Shown here in pieces: positions 16,773 to 24,934 of a stretch of 64,000 nt of DNA. The stretch is from Streptomyces sp. CC208A (GTDB lineage Bacteria > Actinomycetota > Actinomycetes > Streptomycetales > Streptomycetaceae), in NCBI RefSeq assembly GCF_030010625.1, contig NZ_JASCXN010000001.1, positions 62,001 through 126,000 of the forward strand, read 5' to 3'. The notes beneath the pieces are model-generated. The model searched no databases and was not told the DNA's origin. It saw only the letters and a list, made by a program, of their open reading frames with translations. The first letter of the stretch is position 1, and each line of letters begins with the position of its first letter. The position numbers and the translations under genes are program-made.

Positions 16773-17651
16773 TCACCAGTCCTGGGAGCGGTGTCCGCCG
16801 TACGGGGTGGAGCGCCGGGAGCCGCGTCCGGCGGGGCGGGCGGTCCAGTTCACGGGCTCGCCGTAGCCGGGGAGATGGCGCGGAGCGGGGATGCCGGGGC
16901 GGTAGGGGTGCGGCTGCCGGTCGGGCTCGCCCATGACGAGCAGCGGGTCGAACATGACGACGACGGCGGCGAGGAGGAGGAAGACGGCGGGGCCGACCAG
17001 CAGGGGCAGCAGCGAACCCGCGGTTCCGGTGCCGGCTGCCGGGAGGCCGTGCAGGTGGACGCTGACGGCCGCCATGGCGGTGTAGTGCATGCCGCTGACG
17101 GCGACGCCCATGACCAGGCTGGCGCCGAGGCTGGCGAGGAAGCCGTGGACGGAGACGGCCGCCCAGAGGGCGGTGGTCGCGGCGACGACGGCGATGATCA
17201 CGGAGAGGGCCACGGTGAGGGTGTCGTACTCGATCCGGCCCGGCAGGCGCATTCCGGCCATGCCGAGGTAGTGCATGGTGGCGACGCCGAGGCCGGTGAT
17301 GGTGCCGCCGGTGACGAGGGTGAGCGCGGTGGCGCCCCGGTAGCCGACGATGAAGATCCCGATGCCGACCATGACGACGGCGACGGCGAGGCTGGCGAAG
17401 GTGATCGGCCGGTCGTAGTCGATGGGCGCCTGCTCGACCGTGAAGCCCATCATGGCGATGAAGTGCATGGTCCAGATGCCGGTGCCGATGGAGGTGGAGC
17501 CGAGGGCGAGCCAGCCGGCCTTGAAGGAGTCCCGGTGGCGTAGCGAGCGGGTCGTGCATCTCAGCCCCAGGGCGCCGCCGAGACAGGCCATGAGGAAGGC
17601 CGCCACCGGTGTGACGATCCCGTAGCTGAATCCGTCGACCGTGCCCTGCAT
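16773..17651 (-). CDS. MHYT-domain integral membrane sensor protein
   Basis: 292 residues with seven predicted membrane helices. It contains the repeated MHYT-type motifs [18 protein letters not shown] and MHYTAMAAV, thought to bind a metal such as copper near the outer face and so to sense O2, CO or NO. Unlike many relatives no GGDEF, EAL or kinase domain follows; the C-terminus is a Pro/Arg-rich cytoplasmic tail ending [15 protein letters not shown]. The ATG at 17651 is preceded by GGGAGGG at nine bases; an upstream in-frame GTG overlaps that site and is less likely. It is divergent from ogt, and a CATAAT box lies at about 17731-17736 on the minus strand. Its output partner is unknown. Confidence 0.9.
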   Translation of the reverse strand: MQGTVDGFSYGIVTPVAAFLMACLGGALGLRCTTRSLRHRDSFKAGWLALGSTSIGTGIWTMHFIAMMGFTVEQAPIDYDRPITFASLAVAVVMVGIGIFIVGYRGATALTLVTGGTITGLGVATMHYLGMAGMRLPGRIEYDTLTVALSVIIAVVAATTALWAAVSVHGFLASLGASLVMGVAVSGMHYTAMAAVSVHLHGLPAAGTGTAGSLLPLLVGPAVFLLLAAVVVMFDPLLVMGEPDRQPHPYRPGIPAPRHLPGYGEPVNWTARPAGRGSRRSTPYGGHRSQDW

Positions 17652-17893
17652 GAGCGTGTGCCCTCCCACCCCTGGCGCATGGACGTCCGAAAACAGTCGG
17701 TACCGCTGGGTAGTGCTACCGGGGCGAGATTATGGCCCGTGAGGGGTGCGGCGGGCACCTGACCGGGGTTTTTCCCGGTCGCGAGACCGGAGCGAGACCG
17801 GTCCGTGACCTCCGGGCGGGGTCGCGCCGCCGGATCGTCGCCGTACGACGGGTCCGGCCGGTGGGTGTCACCCCGTCCGCGGCCGGGCCGGGG

Positions 17894-17916
17894 CTGTCGG
17901 TGCCGGGTCGTACGGT
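17894..17916 (+). promoter_or_regulatory. RecA-NDp-type promoter of ogt
   Basis: CTGTCGGTG (17894-17902), exactly 8 bases, then TACGGT (17911-17916), a full match to TGTCRGTG-N8-TANNNT. The start codon follows 6 bases after the -10 box, so the mRNA should be leaderless. Arrangement and -10 sequence are the same as at uvrB. Confidence 0.8.
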
Positions 17917-17922
17917 GAGGGC

Positions 17923-18477
17923 ATGGACATCGAGGACGGACCGGGGGGCGTGACCGCCGAGTGGGCGGTCGTGGAGAGCGGTATCGGCCCGCTCTTCCTG
18001 GCGGCCACCGCGCGGGGGCTGGTGCGGGTCGAGTTCCACGCGGGCGCGGGGCGCCGGGAGCGGATGCCGGAGCGGCTCGCCGAGCAGCTGGGCGCCGTGG
18101 TCGTGGAGCGCTCCACGGGGCTGCTCGCGGAGCCGGTGCGGCAGCTGGACCGGTACTTCGCGGGCGCGCTGCGCGCGTTCGACCTGCCGCTGGACTGGTC
18201 GCTGACGACCGGCTTCAACCGCCAGGTGCTCCGTGAGCTGGACGCCACCGTCCCGTACGGGACGGTGGTCGGGTACGGGGAGCTGGCGCGACGCGTCGGG
18301 CAGCCGGGGGCGGCGCAGGCGGTGGGCGCGGCGATGGGCGCCAATCCGCTGCCGGTGGTGGTGCCCTGTCACCGCGTGGTGGAGAGCGACGGCGGCCTCG
18401 GGGGCTTCGGCGGCGGTCTGGAGACCAAGCGGAGACTGCTGGCCCTCGAAGGGGTGCTGCCGGAACCGCTGTTCTGA
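17923..18477 (+). CDS. ogt: methylated-DNA--[protein]-cysteine S-methyltransferase
   Basis: 184 residues. The suicide enzyme transfers the methyl group from O6-methylguanine to its own cysteine. The active-site motif VPCHRVV places the acceptor at Cys149, and the helix-turn-helix DNA-binding region precedes it (VLRELDATVPYGTVVGYGELARRVGQPGAAQAVGAA) with the arginine finger region. An N-terminal beta domain occupies residues 1 to about 95, and GGLGGFGGGLETKRRLLALEG closes the fold. The ATG at 17923 follows a RecA-NDp-type promoter by 6 bases, so it is probably part of the damage response with uvrB and uvrC. It is divergent from the MHYT gene. Confidence 0.96.
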   Translation: MDIEDGPGGVTAEWAVVESGIGPLFLAATARGLVRVEFHAGAGRRERMPERLAEQLGAVVVERSTGLLAEPVRQLDRYFAGALRAFDLPLDWSLTTGFNRQVLRELDATVPYGTVVGYGELARRVGQPGAAQAVGAAMGANPLPVVVPCHRVVESDGGLGGFGGGLETKRRLLALEGVLPEPLF

Positions 18478-18588
18478 GGTGCTCGAACCGCTGCGCCGAG
18501 CGGCGGGGCCCGGCCGTGTGGGCGGTGCCCGCCCGGGGCCTTGTCCCCGGCTGTTTCCCCCGGGGGTGAGGGCTGGCACACTCCGGTA

Positions 18589-19890
18589 GTGACCAAAACG
18601 CCCGACGCTCCTGACGCCCTCCTCTCCGGGGGGACGACCGTCCCGGTCGCTCCCGCGTCCCTGCCGGCTCTGCGCCGCCGGGTCCAGGCCGTGCTCGTCG
18701 CCACCCAGATCCTCGGCGGTCTCGGGATCGCCACCGGCGTCGCGCTCGCCGCCGTCCTCGCCACGGAGGTGAGCGGCACGGACGCGCTGGCCGGGCTCGC
18801 CTCGACGGCGACGGTCGCGGGGCCCGCGCTGCTCGCGATGCCGCTGGCGGCGCTGATGGCGCGGCGGGGGCGGCGGGCCGGTCTGGTGCTCGCCTATCTG
18901 CTGGGGGCGGTCGGCGCCGGGGTCGCGGTGCTCGGCGCGGCCGTCGGCAGCTTCCCGGTGCTGCTCGTGGGTCTGGTGGGCTTCGGGGCGGGGTCCTCGG
19001 CCAATCTCGCGGCCCGGTTCGCCGCCGCCGACCTGGCGGAGCCGGACCGCCGGGCGCGGGCCATCTCGACGGTGGTGTGGGCGACGACGATCGGTGCCGT
19101 CCTCGGCCCGAACATCGCGGCACCTGCCGGGCGGAGCGTCGCGGGCCTGGGGATACCCGTGGCGGCGGGGCCGTTCGTGTGGGCCGCCGGGGTGTTCGTC
19201 GTCTCGGCGCTGGTGGTGGCGGTGCTGCTGCGGCCCGACCCGCTGCTGACGGCGCGGGCGCTGGCCGCCGCGGACGAGGGCGGGTCGGCGGACCTGCCGG
19301 AGGGCCGGTCCCTGCGGGCCGGGCTGCGGGCGGTCCGCGAGTCGTCCCGGGCCAGGATCGCGCTGGTCACGGTGGCCGCCTCGCAGACCGTGATGGTGTC
19401 GATCATGTCGATGACGCCGGTGGCGCTCACCCACCACGGGGCCGGCATCGAGCTGATCGGGCTCGTGATCAGCGTGCACATCGCGGGCATGTACGCGTTC
19501 TCGCCCGTCATGGGCTGGCTGTCGGACCGGCTCGGCCGGCTGGCGGTGATCGGCCTCGCGGTCGGGCTGCTGGGGGCGGCGGCGCTCCTGGCGGGTACCG
19601 CCGGGGCGAGCCACACCCGGGTCGCGGCCGGTCTCTTCGTCCTGGGGCTCGGGTGGTCGGCGGGGCTCGTGTCGGGCTCGGCGCTGCTGACGGACTCGGT
19701 GCCGCAGGCGGCGCGGGCGGCCGTCCAGGGCCTGTCGGACACGGTGATGAACACGGCGGCGGGCATCGGCGGCCTGGTGGCCGGTGTGATCGTCTCCCAG
19801 GCGGGTTACGGGCCGCTCAACGCCCTCGCGGCCTGTCTGCTGCTGCCGATGGCGGCGCTGGCCCTGCGGGGCTCGCTCCGCAGGGCCTGA
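18589..19890 (+). CDS. MFS transporter (multidrug-efflux type)
   Basis: 433 residues with about 12 membrane helices. The GTG at 18589 starts TKTPDAPDALLSGGT; upstream codons are not conserved-looking and there is no ribosome binding site, so a near-leaderless start is possible. The core begins RRRVQAVLVATQILGGLGIATGVALAAVLATEVSGTDALAGLASTATVAGPALLAMPLAALMARRGRRAGL, a drug-exporter layout with LAARFAAADLAEPDRRARAISTVVWATTIGAVLGPNIAAPAG as the helix-5 'GPxxG' antiporter motif. It would export a hydrophobic compound by proton exchange. Substrate unknown. It converges on the cupin gene with 12 bases between stops. Confidence 0.88.
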   Translation: MTKTPDAPDALLSGGTTVPVAPASLPALRRRVQAVLVATQILGGLGIATGVALAAVLATEVSGTDALAGLASTATVAGPALLAMPLAALMARRGRRAGLVLAYLLGAVGAGVAVLGAAVGSFPVLLVGLVGFGAGSSANLAARFAAADLAEPDRRARAISTVVWATTIGAVLGPNIAAPAGRSVAGLGIPVAAGPFVWAAGVFVVSALVVAVLLRPDPLLTARALAAADEGGSADLPEGRSLRAGLRAVRESSRARIALVTVAASQTVMVSIMSMTPVALTHHGAGIELIGLVISVHIAGMYAFSPVMGWLSDRLGRLAVIGLAVGLLGAAALLAGTAGASHTRVAAGLFVLGLGWSAGLVSGSALLTDSVPQAARAAVQGLSDTVMNTAAGIGGLVAGVIVSQAGYGPLNALAACLLLPMAALALRGSLRRA

Positions 19891-19902
19891 GCGCGCCCGG
19901 GG

Positions 19903-20262
19903 TCAGGGCAGGGTGATGTGGTACGCCTTGCGCAGCGTCTCGTGGACGGTCCAGGTGGTGCGGTCGCCCTCGCGCAGGACGCAGGCGTCGCCGGGCCCGA
20001 TCTCCATCGTGGCGCCCCTCTCGACGGCGACGGTGGCCCGCCCGCTGACGACGACGAAGAGCTCGTTCGCCTCGGTGTCGGTGACGACGCCGGGGGTGAT
20101 CTGCCAGATGCCGCGCAGCTGCTTGCCGTCGGCGGACTCCCACAGCACCTTGCCGGTCACCTCGGGGCTGCCGGACACGATCTGACCGGGGTCGAGCGGT
20201 TCGGTCTCGAGCTCGGCGTCGGGGATGTGGACGGCGAAGGAGGGGAGGTCATGTGTCGTCAT
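19903..20262 (-). CDS. cupin-domain protein (EutQ/DUF861-like)
   Basis: 119 residues, one small cupin barrel. Visible signatures are GKVLWESADGKQLRGIWQITPGVV near 45-70, EANELFVVVSGRATVAVERGATMEIGPGDACVLREGDRTTWTVHETLRKAYHI with the usual Gly-rich turns. The acidic EANE replaces the common two-His metal motif, as in the cupin_3 group (EutQ, ureidoglycolate-related proteins), so metal binding is uncertain. The ATG at 20262 is chosen because the longer upstream frame is unlike coding sequence. A TACAGT -10-like box lies about 12 bases upstream. Metabolic role unknown. Confidence 0.85.
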   Translation of the reverse strand: MTTHDLPSFAVHIPDAELETEPLDPGQIVSGSPEVTGKVLWESADGKQLRGIWQITPGVVTDTEANELFVVVSGRATVAVERGATMEIGPGDACVLREGDRTTWTVHETLRKAYHITLP

Positions 20263-20549
20263 GGGCGGTGACTGTAGCCGGACTCCGGGGCGGCAGGTGA
20301 GGCCGGGACCGGCGGAACAGATGCTTCCGTTCACCGCTCCGACCAGGCACGTTCCTCTCTCGCGTCGGGGCGACGGATTCCGTACCGGGGTCTTGCCCGC
20401 CTCCCGGGCGGCCGGCGGGCCGGTCCGCCCCGGCACACCGGTCGCGGGAGAACCGAATCCGTACCCCACTCGCGCCCTCGTGCGAAAGGGGGGTGGCGGG
20501 AGATCGCCAGAGGTGTTTGCGGGGCGGGCGGTCGCGCCAGAAATGGACC

Positions 20550-21470
20550 ATGACCACGACCACACTGGTGTCCGAAGAGGTACGGGAGGCGCTCCGCGAG
20601 GGCCGGCCCGTCGTCGCCCTCGAATCGACGATCATCGCCCACGGCCTGCCGCGCCCGCGGAACCTGGCCGTGGCCGTGGAGCTGGAGGAGTCGGTACGGG
20701 CCCGCGGCGCCGTGCCCGCCACCATCGCCGTGCTCGACGGCGTGGCGCGGATCGGCCTCGACCGGGCGGGGCTGACCCGGATCGCGGAGGACCCGTCGGT
20801 GCGGAAGCTCGGCCACCGGGACCTGGCCCCGGCGCTCGCCACCGGCGCCACCGGGGCGACCACGGTGTCGGCGACGGCCAGGCTCGCCGACGCGGCGGGC
20901 ATACGCGTCTTCGCGACCGGCGGCCTCGGCGGGGTGCACCGCGAGTGGCGCGAGACCCAGGACGAGTCCGCCGACCTGCGGCTGCTCGCCGAGGTGGGCG
21001 TCACGGTGGTGTGCGCGGGCGTGAAGTCGATCCTCGACGTCCCCGCGACGCTCCAGCGCCTGGAGACCCTGGGCGTCACGGTCGCCGGGTACGGCACGGA
21101 GACCTTCCCCGGCTTCTACCTCTCCTCCTCCGGGGAGCCCGTCGACTGGACGCTGCGCAGTCCCGCCGAGGTCGCCGCGGTCATACGGGCCCGGGAGGCG
21201 CTCGGCCGGCCGTGGTCCGCACTGGTCGTGGCCAATCCGGTGCCGGAGGCGGAGCAGTTGGACCCCGCGCTGCACGACCGGGTCCTGGCCCAAGGGCTCG
21301 CCGAGCTGAAGGAGAAGGGGATCACCGGGCAGGCGGTGACGCCCTTCCTCCTGGAGTACCTGACCACGCACACGGACGGCGCGTCCCTGGAGGCCAACCT
21401 GGCGGCGGTACGGGGCAATGTGCGGCTCGCGGCGGAGATCGCGGGCGCGTACGCCGCGGGCGAGCGGTGA
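20550..21470 (+). CDS. psuG: pseudouridine-5'-phosphate glycosidase
   Basis: 306 residues, normal for PsuG, which splits pseudouridine 5'-phosphate into uracil and ribose 5-phosphate. Family marks include VVALESTIIAHGLPRPRNL near the start, TIAVLDGVARIGL, HRDLAPALATGATGATTVSATARLADAAGIRVFATGGLGGVHR with the catalytic region, VCAGVKSILDVPATLQRLETLGVTVAGYGTETFPGFY and VTPFLLEYL...GASLEANLAAVRGNVRLAAEIA. The ATG at 20550 gives the usual N-terminus TTTTLVSEEVREAL. Its stop overlaps the GTG of the kinase gene by four bases (GTGA), so the two are translated together and make a pseudouridine salvage pair. Confidence 0.96.
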   Translation: MTTTTLVSEEVREALREGRPVVALESTIIAHGLPRPRNLAVAVELEESVRARGAVPATIAVLDGVARIGLDRAGLTRIAEDPSVRKLGHRDLAPALATGATGATTVSATARLADAAGIRVFATGGLGGVHREWRETQDESADLRLLAEVGVTVVCAGVKSILDVPATLQRLETLGVTVAGYGTETFPGFYLSSSGEPVDWTLRSPAEVAAVIRAREALGRPWSALVVANPVPEAEQLDPALHDRVLAQGLAELKEKGITGQAVTPFLLEYLTTHTDGASLEANLAAVRGNVRLAAEIAGAYAAGER

Positions 21471-22393
21471 CGGAGGCCGCGGCACCGGCACCGGGCGGCG
21501 CGCTGCTGGTCGTCGGGGACGTCGTCACCGACGTGGTGGCCCGGCACCGGACGCCGCTCGCCCCCGCGACGGACACGACGGCCTCGATCCGCACCCTGCC
21601 GGGCGGCGCGGGGGCCAACGCGGCCTGCTGGGCGGCCCGTCGGGGCCACCGGGACGTGCGGCTGCTCGGCCGGGTCGGCACGGAGTCGGTCGGCTGGCAC
21701 GAGCGGGCGCTGCTCGCGGCGGGCGTCCGCCCGCTGCTGGTGCCGGACCCGGAGGTCCCGACGGCCACCGTGATCGCCCTGGTGGACGCGGCGGCGGAGC
21801 GCACCTTCCTGACGGACAGTGGGGCGGTGCTGCGCCTGAGTCCCGCCGACTGGTCGGCCGGACTGCTGGACGGCGTGGCCGCGCTCCACCTCTCCGGCTA
21901 TCTGTTCTTCGCCCCGCCGAGCCAGGCGGCGGCGCTCCTCGCCCTGCGGGACGCCCGGGCGGCCGGGATACCGGTGAGCGTGGACCCGGCCTCGGCCGGT
22001 TTCCTGGCGGAGCTGGGCCCTGAGCGGTTCCTCGGGGCCGTCGAGGGCGCGTCCCTCCTGCTGCCCAACGCCGACGAGGCCCGGCTGCTCACCGGCGAGC
22101 CGGACCCGGAGGCGGCGGCCCGGGTGCTGAGCCGGCGCGGGCCGTCGGCCGTGGTGACGCTGGGTGCCGCCGGCGCGCTGGTCGCCGAGGGCGGGACGGT
22201 CACGGCGCGGGTGGCCGCCCCGCCCGTGGCACCGGAGCGGCGGGTGGACTCGACGGGCGCGGGGGACGCGTTCACCGGGGCGTTCCTCGCGGCGCGGCTC
22301 GCGGGCGCGGACCTCGCCGAGGCAGCCCGGGCGGGGTGTGCCGCGGGCGCCGAGGCGGTGACGGTGGTGGGCGGCCGGCCGCCGTCAGTCTGA
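21467..22393 (+). CDS. psuK: PfkB-family carbohydrate kinase, probable pseudouridine kinase
   Basis: 308 residues. It has the two PfkB signatures: GGAGANAACWAARRGHRDVRLLGRVG near residue 45 and DSTGAGDAFTGAFLAARLAGADLAEAARAGCAAGA near 262-296, with the catalytic Asp in TGAGD and the anion hole beside it. VVTLGAAGALVAEGG precedes it as expected. The GTG start lies on the psuG stop, so coupling with psuG supports phosphorylation of pseudouridine to the 5'-phosphate that PsuG cleaves. A ribokinase-like specificity cannot be excluded from sequence alone. The 3' end overlaps the convergent kinase-like gene by nine bases. Confidence 0.88.
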   Translation: MTEAAAPAPGGALLVVGDVVTDVVARHRTPLAPATDTTASIRTLPGGAGANAACWAARRGHRDVRLLGRVGTESVGWHERALLAAGVRPLLVPDPEVPTATVIALVDAAAERTFLTDSGAVLRLSPADWSAGLLDGVAALHLSGYLFFAPPSQAAALLALRDARAAGIPVSVDPASAGFLAELGPERFLGAVEGASLLLPNADEARLLTGEPDPEAAARVLSRRGPSAVVTLGAAGALVAEGGTVTARVAAPPVAPERRVDSTGAGDAFTGAFLAARLAGADLAEAARAGCAAGAEAVTVVGGRPPSV

Positions 22394-23032
22394 GCCGAGC
22401 GCGCCGAGCCCGGTCCAGGCGGGGTGGCGCGGATCATCGGCCCGTACGACGACGTCGGCGGTCCCGGCCGGGTCGACCTCCGTCTCGTACCGGGCGAAGG
22501 CGGGCAGCGTCCAGGACTCCTCGGTGCGCCGGGCGAGGGCCGCGGGCGAGAGGCGCAGATGGACGCTCAGATCGAAGGGGAACCAGTGCCCGAGGAGGAA
22601 CGGACCGTGGAGCAGGAGGACCCCGCCGGGCGGCAGGGTGACGTACGGGCTGCGGGTCGCCCGGTCCTTGACCGGGTCCCACAGATCGGGCAGGACCCGG
22701 CCGGTGCCGCCGGGCTCCAGCGGGGTGAACACCTCGCGCCACAGGGCGCCGATGTCGGTCCAGTCGCCGTAGTACGCGTCGGGATCCTGCCTGCCGTGCT
22801 CGTACCGCAGCGACGCGGGCCGCAGGAATCCTTGGGCGGCGACGACGTGCACGGGACGTCCGCGGTCCCTGAGCTGTTCCGCGAGCAGCGCGACCAACTC
22901 CTCGCCGCGGGCGGCGGGCGCCCCGTCGACGGCGACCTTCAGCCGGTCGCCGCCGTCGCCGGGCACGAGCCGGTCCAGGTGCTTCGCCAGCCGCCCGGCC
23001 ATCCGGCCCCAGGTGATCGCCTCGTATCGCAT
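22385..23032 (-). CDS. uridine-kinase-like protein with a degenerate P-loop
   Basis: 215 residues. The layout follows actinobacterial uridine-kinase-like P-loop NTPases: LKVAVDGAP, HVVAAQGFLRPASLRYEHGRQDPDAYYGDWTDIGALWREVFTPLEPGG, LPPGGVLLLHGPFLLGHWFPFDLSVHLRLS and ALARRTEESWTLPAFARYE. The nucleotide loop reads GAPAARGEE where relatives have GxxGSGKST, so both the Lys and the Ser/Thr are missing and kinase activity is doubtful. ATG at 23032 gives MRYEAITWGRMAG; an ATG three codons upstream is also possible. It converges on the pseudouridine kinase gene, overlapping it by nine bases. A nucleoside-related role is only suggested by the neighbours. Confidence 0.75.
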   Translation of the reverse strand: MRYEAITWGRMAGRLAKHLDRLVPGDGGDRLKVAVDGAPAARGEELVALLAEQLRDRGRPVHVVAAQGFLRPASLRYEHGRQDPDAYYGDWTDIGALWREVFTPLEPGGTGRVLPDLWDPVKDRATRSPYVTLPPGGVLLLHGPFLLGHWFPFDLSVHLRLSPAALARRTEESWTLPAFARYETEVDPAGTADVVVRADDPRHPAWTGLGALGSD

Positions 23033-23060
23033 CCCGCCCATTCTGCCCTGCGCCCGCCGC

Positions 23061-23540
23061 TCACGGCCGGTCCGGTCCGTCCTCCCCGGGGCCGCGCAGC
23101 TCCGCCCCGAGCCGCCCGGCGACCTCCGCCGCGACCGCGAGCGGCCCGTCCCAGGCGGTCTCCTGCCACCGGGCGAGCGGGGCCCGCTCCCCCGCCCCGC
23201 CCACGGCGTCCAGGCCCAGGATCCAGCCCCAGCTGTCCCCGTCCCACTCCAGTTCCAGGGCGACGACCGGCCGCCCGAGCGCCGCCGCCCGCTCCGTGAG
23301 CGTGTCCGCGTCACGGTCCGGCAGCGGTACGAGCCGGTCGGCCAGGATCTCCTCCCGTACGTGGACGAGGTCGAGGCACGCGTACAGCCCCGGGCGTGGC
23401 AGGAGCCCGGCGTCCAGGACCTCCCGGGCCGCCATGAGCCGCCTCCGCCGCACCACATGGGCGTCCATCCGCTCCCGTACCTCCCACGGCAGGGCGGCCC
23501 ACAGCGCGTGGGGAGCGAGGTACCGGTCGTCGTGTGCCAT
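23061..23540 (-). CDS. hypothetical protein (159 aa)
   Basis: 159 residues, soluble, no signal peptide or membrane helix. Acidic and rich in Trp and Arg; readable segments are LPWEVRERMDAHVVRRRRLMAAREVLDAGL, LYACLDLVHVREEILADRLVPLPD, VVALELEWDGDSWGWILGL and WQETAWDGPLAVAAEVAGRLGAEL. I recognise no family. The codon pattern (GC at third positions) and a clean ATG support it as a real gene. It lies 28 bases upstream of the kinase-like gene on the same strand and may share its transcript; it is divergent from the SDR gene and ends next to that gene's operator. Confidence 0.65.
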   Translation of the reverse strand: MAHDDRYLAPHALWAALPWEVRERMDAHVVRRRRLMAAREVLDAGLLPRPGLYACLDLVHVREEILADRLVPLPDRDADTLTERAAALGRPVVALELEWDGDSWGWILGLDAVGGAGERAPLARWQETAWDGPLAVAAEVAGRLGAELRGPGEDGPDRP

Positions 23541-23544
23541 GGAC

Positions 23545-23575
23545 TTGACCTTGTCACTGGCGTCACGGTTCCACC
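23545..23575 (+). promoter_or_regulatory. predicted MerR-type operator/promoter of the SDR gene
   Basis: TTGACC (23545-23550) serves as -35. An imperfect 22-bp palindrome starts inside it, ACCTTGTCAC (23548-23557) facing GCGTCACGGT (23560-23569), and fills the spacer; the nearest -10 candidate at 23570-23575 is weak. A dyad lying between -35 and -10 with a long spacer is the classical MerR layout, and a MerR gene lies just downstream of the SDR gene. Confidence 0.4.
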
Positions 23576-23584
23576 ATCGGATTC

Positions 23585-24364
23585 ATGGACACCACCGCCA
23601 CCACTCCGCCCACCACCGCCCTCGACTCCCCCAGGGTCGTTCTCGTCACCGGCGCCGGGACCGGCATCGGTCGGGCCACCGCGCGGGCCTTCGCCCGGCA
23701 GGGCGCGACCGTCGTCGCCGTGGGCCGCCGGCCGGGGCCACTGCGGGAGACGGCCGCCGAGGCCCCCGACTCGATCCACCCCCACCCCGCCGACATCACC
23801 GCCGAGGGCGCGCCCGAGGAACTGGTCCGGGCCGTGCTCGCCGCCCACGGTCGCCTCGACGTCCTGGTCAACAACGCCGGGATCGCCGGCGGCGGGCCGC
23901 TCGGCACTCTCGACCGGGCCCGGATCACGCCCCTTCTGGAGACCAACCTGATCGCGCCGGTGCTGCTCACCCAGGCCGTCGTGCCCGCGCTGCGCTCCTC
24001 GGGAGGCACGGTGGTGAACGTGACGACGACGATCGGGCAGCGCGGCTGGCCGAACAGCTCCGTCTATCCGGCGACCAAGAGCGCCCTGGAGACCCTCACC
24101 CGCTGCTGGGCGGTCGAACTCGCCCCCGACGTCCGGGTGGTGGCGGTCGCCCCCGGCGCGATCGAGACGCCGATCGCCGACCACACGGGCCTGACGCCGC
24201 AGCAGCGGCAGGCGGTACGGGCCTGGCAGCTCGCGCACACCCCGCTCGGCCGGATCGGCCGGCCCGAGGAGGTCGCCTGGGCGATCACCGCACTGGCCGC
24301 GCCCGACGCCGCCTTCCTCACCGGGACCGTGCTTCCCGTCGACGGGGGCGCGCTGGTGGCGTGA
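23585..24364 (+). CDS. short-chain dehydrogenase/reductase (NAD(P)-dependent)
   Basis: 259 residues, classical SDR. The Rossmann motif TGAGTGIG begins at residue 22, NNAG lies near 97, and the catalytic YPATK places Tyr161 and Lys165. At the usual catalytic Ser position, 13 residues before the Tyr, there is Thr148 (NVTTTIGQ), an infrequent but workable replacement. Basic VGRRPG after strand 2 favours NADP(H). The C-terminal LPVDGGALVA is typical. It would oxidise or reduce a small carbonyl/alcohol; substrate unknown. The MerR gene follows after 13 bases, probably in the same transcript, so autoregulation with an inducer related to the SDR substrate is plausible. Confidence 0.93.
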   Translation: MDTTATTPPTTALDSPRVVLVTGAGTGIGRATARAFARQGATVVAVGRRPGPLRETAAEAPDSIHPHPADITAEGAPEELVRAVLAAHGRLDVLVNNAGIAGGGPLGTLDRARITPLLETNLIAPVLLTQAVVPALRSSGGTVVNVTTTIGQRGWPNSSVYPATKSALETLTRCWAVELAPDVRVVAVAPGAIETPIADHTGLTPQQRQAVRAWQLAHTPLGRIGRPEEVAWAITALAAPDAAFLTGTVLPVDGGALVA

Positions 24365-24377
24365 TACGACTGGACGG

Positions 24378-24755
24378 ATGCGCATCGGTGAACTGGCCCG
24401 CAGGACGGGCACGTCGGCACGGGCCCTGCGCCACTACGAGCAGGTGGGGCTCATCTCCTCGGTCCGCGCGGCCAACGGCTACCGGGTGTACGAGGAGGGT
24501 GCGGCCGTCCGCGTCGCCAACATCCGCTACCTCCTCGACGCCGGCCTCACCCTGGAGGACGTGTCGGCCTTCCGGTCCTGCCTCGACGGGGACCTGCCGT
24601 CGGTGCGTCCCTCCGCGCGCGGCCTGGAGATCGCCCGTGAGCGGCTCGCGGTCCTCGACGCGCGGATCGCCGCGCAGACGGCGGCCCGGGACCGTCTGGC
24701 GGCGGCGCTCACCGACCGGTCGGGCAGTGACGGAACCGCCCCGGAACTGCCATGA
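24378..24755 (+). CDS. MerR-family transcriptional regulator
   Basis: 125 residues. The N-terminal winged helix is textbook: MRIGELARRTGTSARALRHYEQVGLISSVRAANGYRVYEEGAAVRVANIRYLLDAGLTLEDV, followed by the dimerisation coiled coil (ARERLAVLDARIAAQTAARDRLAAAL). There is no Cys-rich metal site, so a small-molecule or protein-based signal is more likely than a metal. It follows the SDR gene at 13 bases and probably controls the dyad promoter upstream of that gene. After the stop a short 7+7 inverted repeat (24765-24779, CCGAAGA/TCTTCGG) could be a weak terminator or operator. Confidence 0.95.
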   Translation: MRIGELARRTGTSARALRHYEQVGLISSVRAANGYRVYEEGAAVRVANIRYLLDAGLTLEDVSAFRSCLDGDLPSVRPSARGLEIARERLAVLDARIAAQTAARDRLAAALTDRSGSDGTAPELP

Positions 24756-24815
24756 TCTGACGGTCCGAAGAATCTTCGGGCGGTCGGTACGGCGGTACGG
24801 GAGGGACGGCCGGGC

Positions 24816-24923
24816 ATGGACGTGACGCCGACAGCGGTGGCGGGCACACTCCTCGGCGTGATCGCCGCCCCCTGCTTCCGGGGACGGGCGACCTTGCGCA
24901 CGGCCGCGCCCGGGCCCCGCTGA
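24816..24923 (+). CDS. possible small ORF (35 aa)
   Basis: ATG at 24816 follows GGGAGGG at a suitable distance and runs 35 codons with a hydrophobic middle (AVAGTLLGVIAAPCF). Its stop lies just ahead of the ribosome binding site of the DUF2293 gene. No family is recognised; it could be a leader peptide or chance. Confidence 0.2.
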   Translation: MDVTPTAVAGTLLGVIAAPCFRGRATLRTAAPGPR

Positions 24924-24934
24924 GGGAGGCCGCC

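Noticed and set aside
17761..17780. GACCGGG-GTTTTT-CCCGGTC hairpin as a terminator
   Set aside because: It lies upstream of both divergent genes (MHYT and ogt), where no transcript needs ending; possibly a chance palindrome or a regulatory site, too weak to call.
20263..20549. gene or repeat element between the cupin gene and psuG
   Set aside because: Contains only short inverted matches (CGGATTC/GAATCCG, 85 bases apart) and the two promoters; not enough to call an element.
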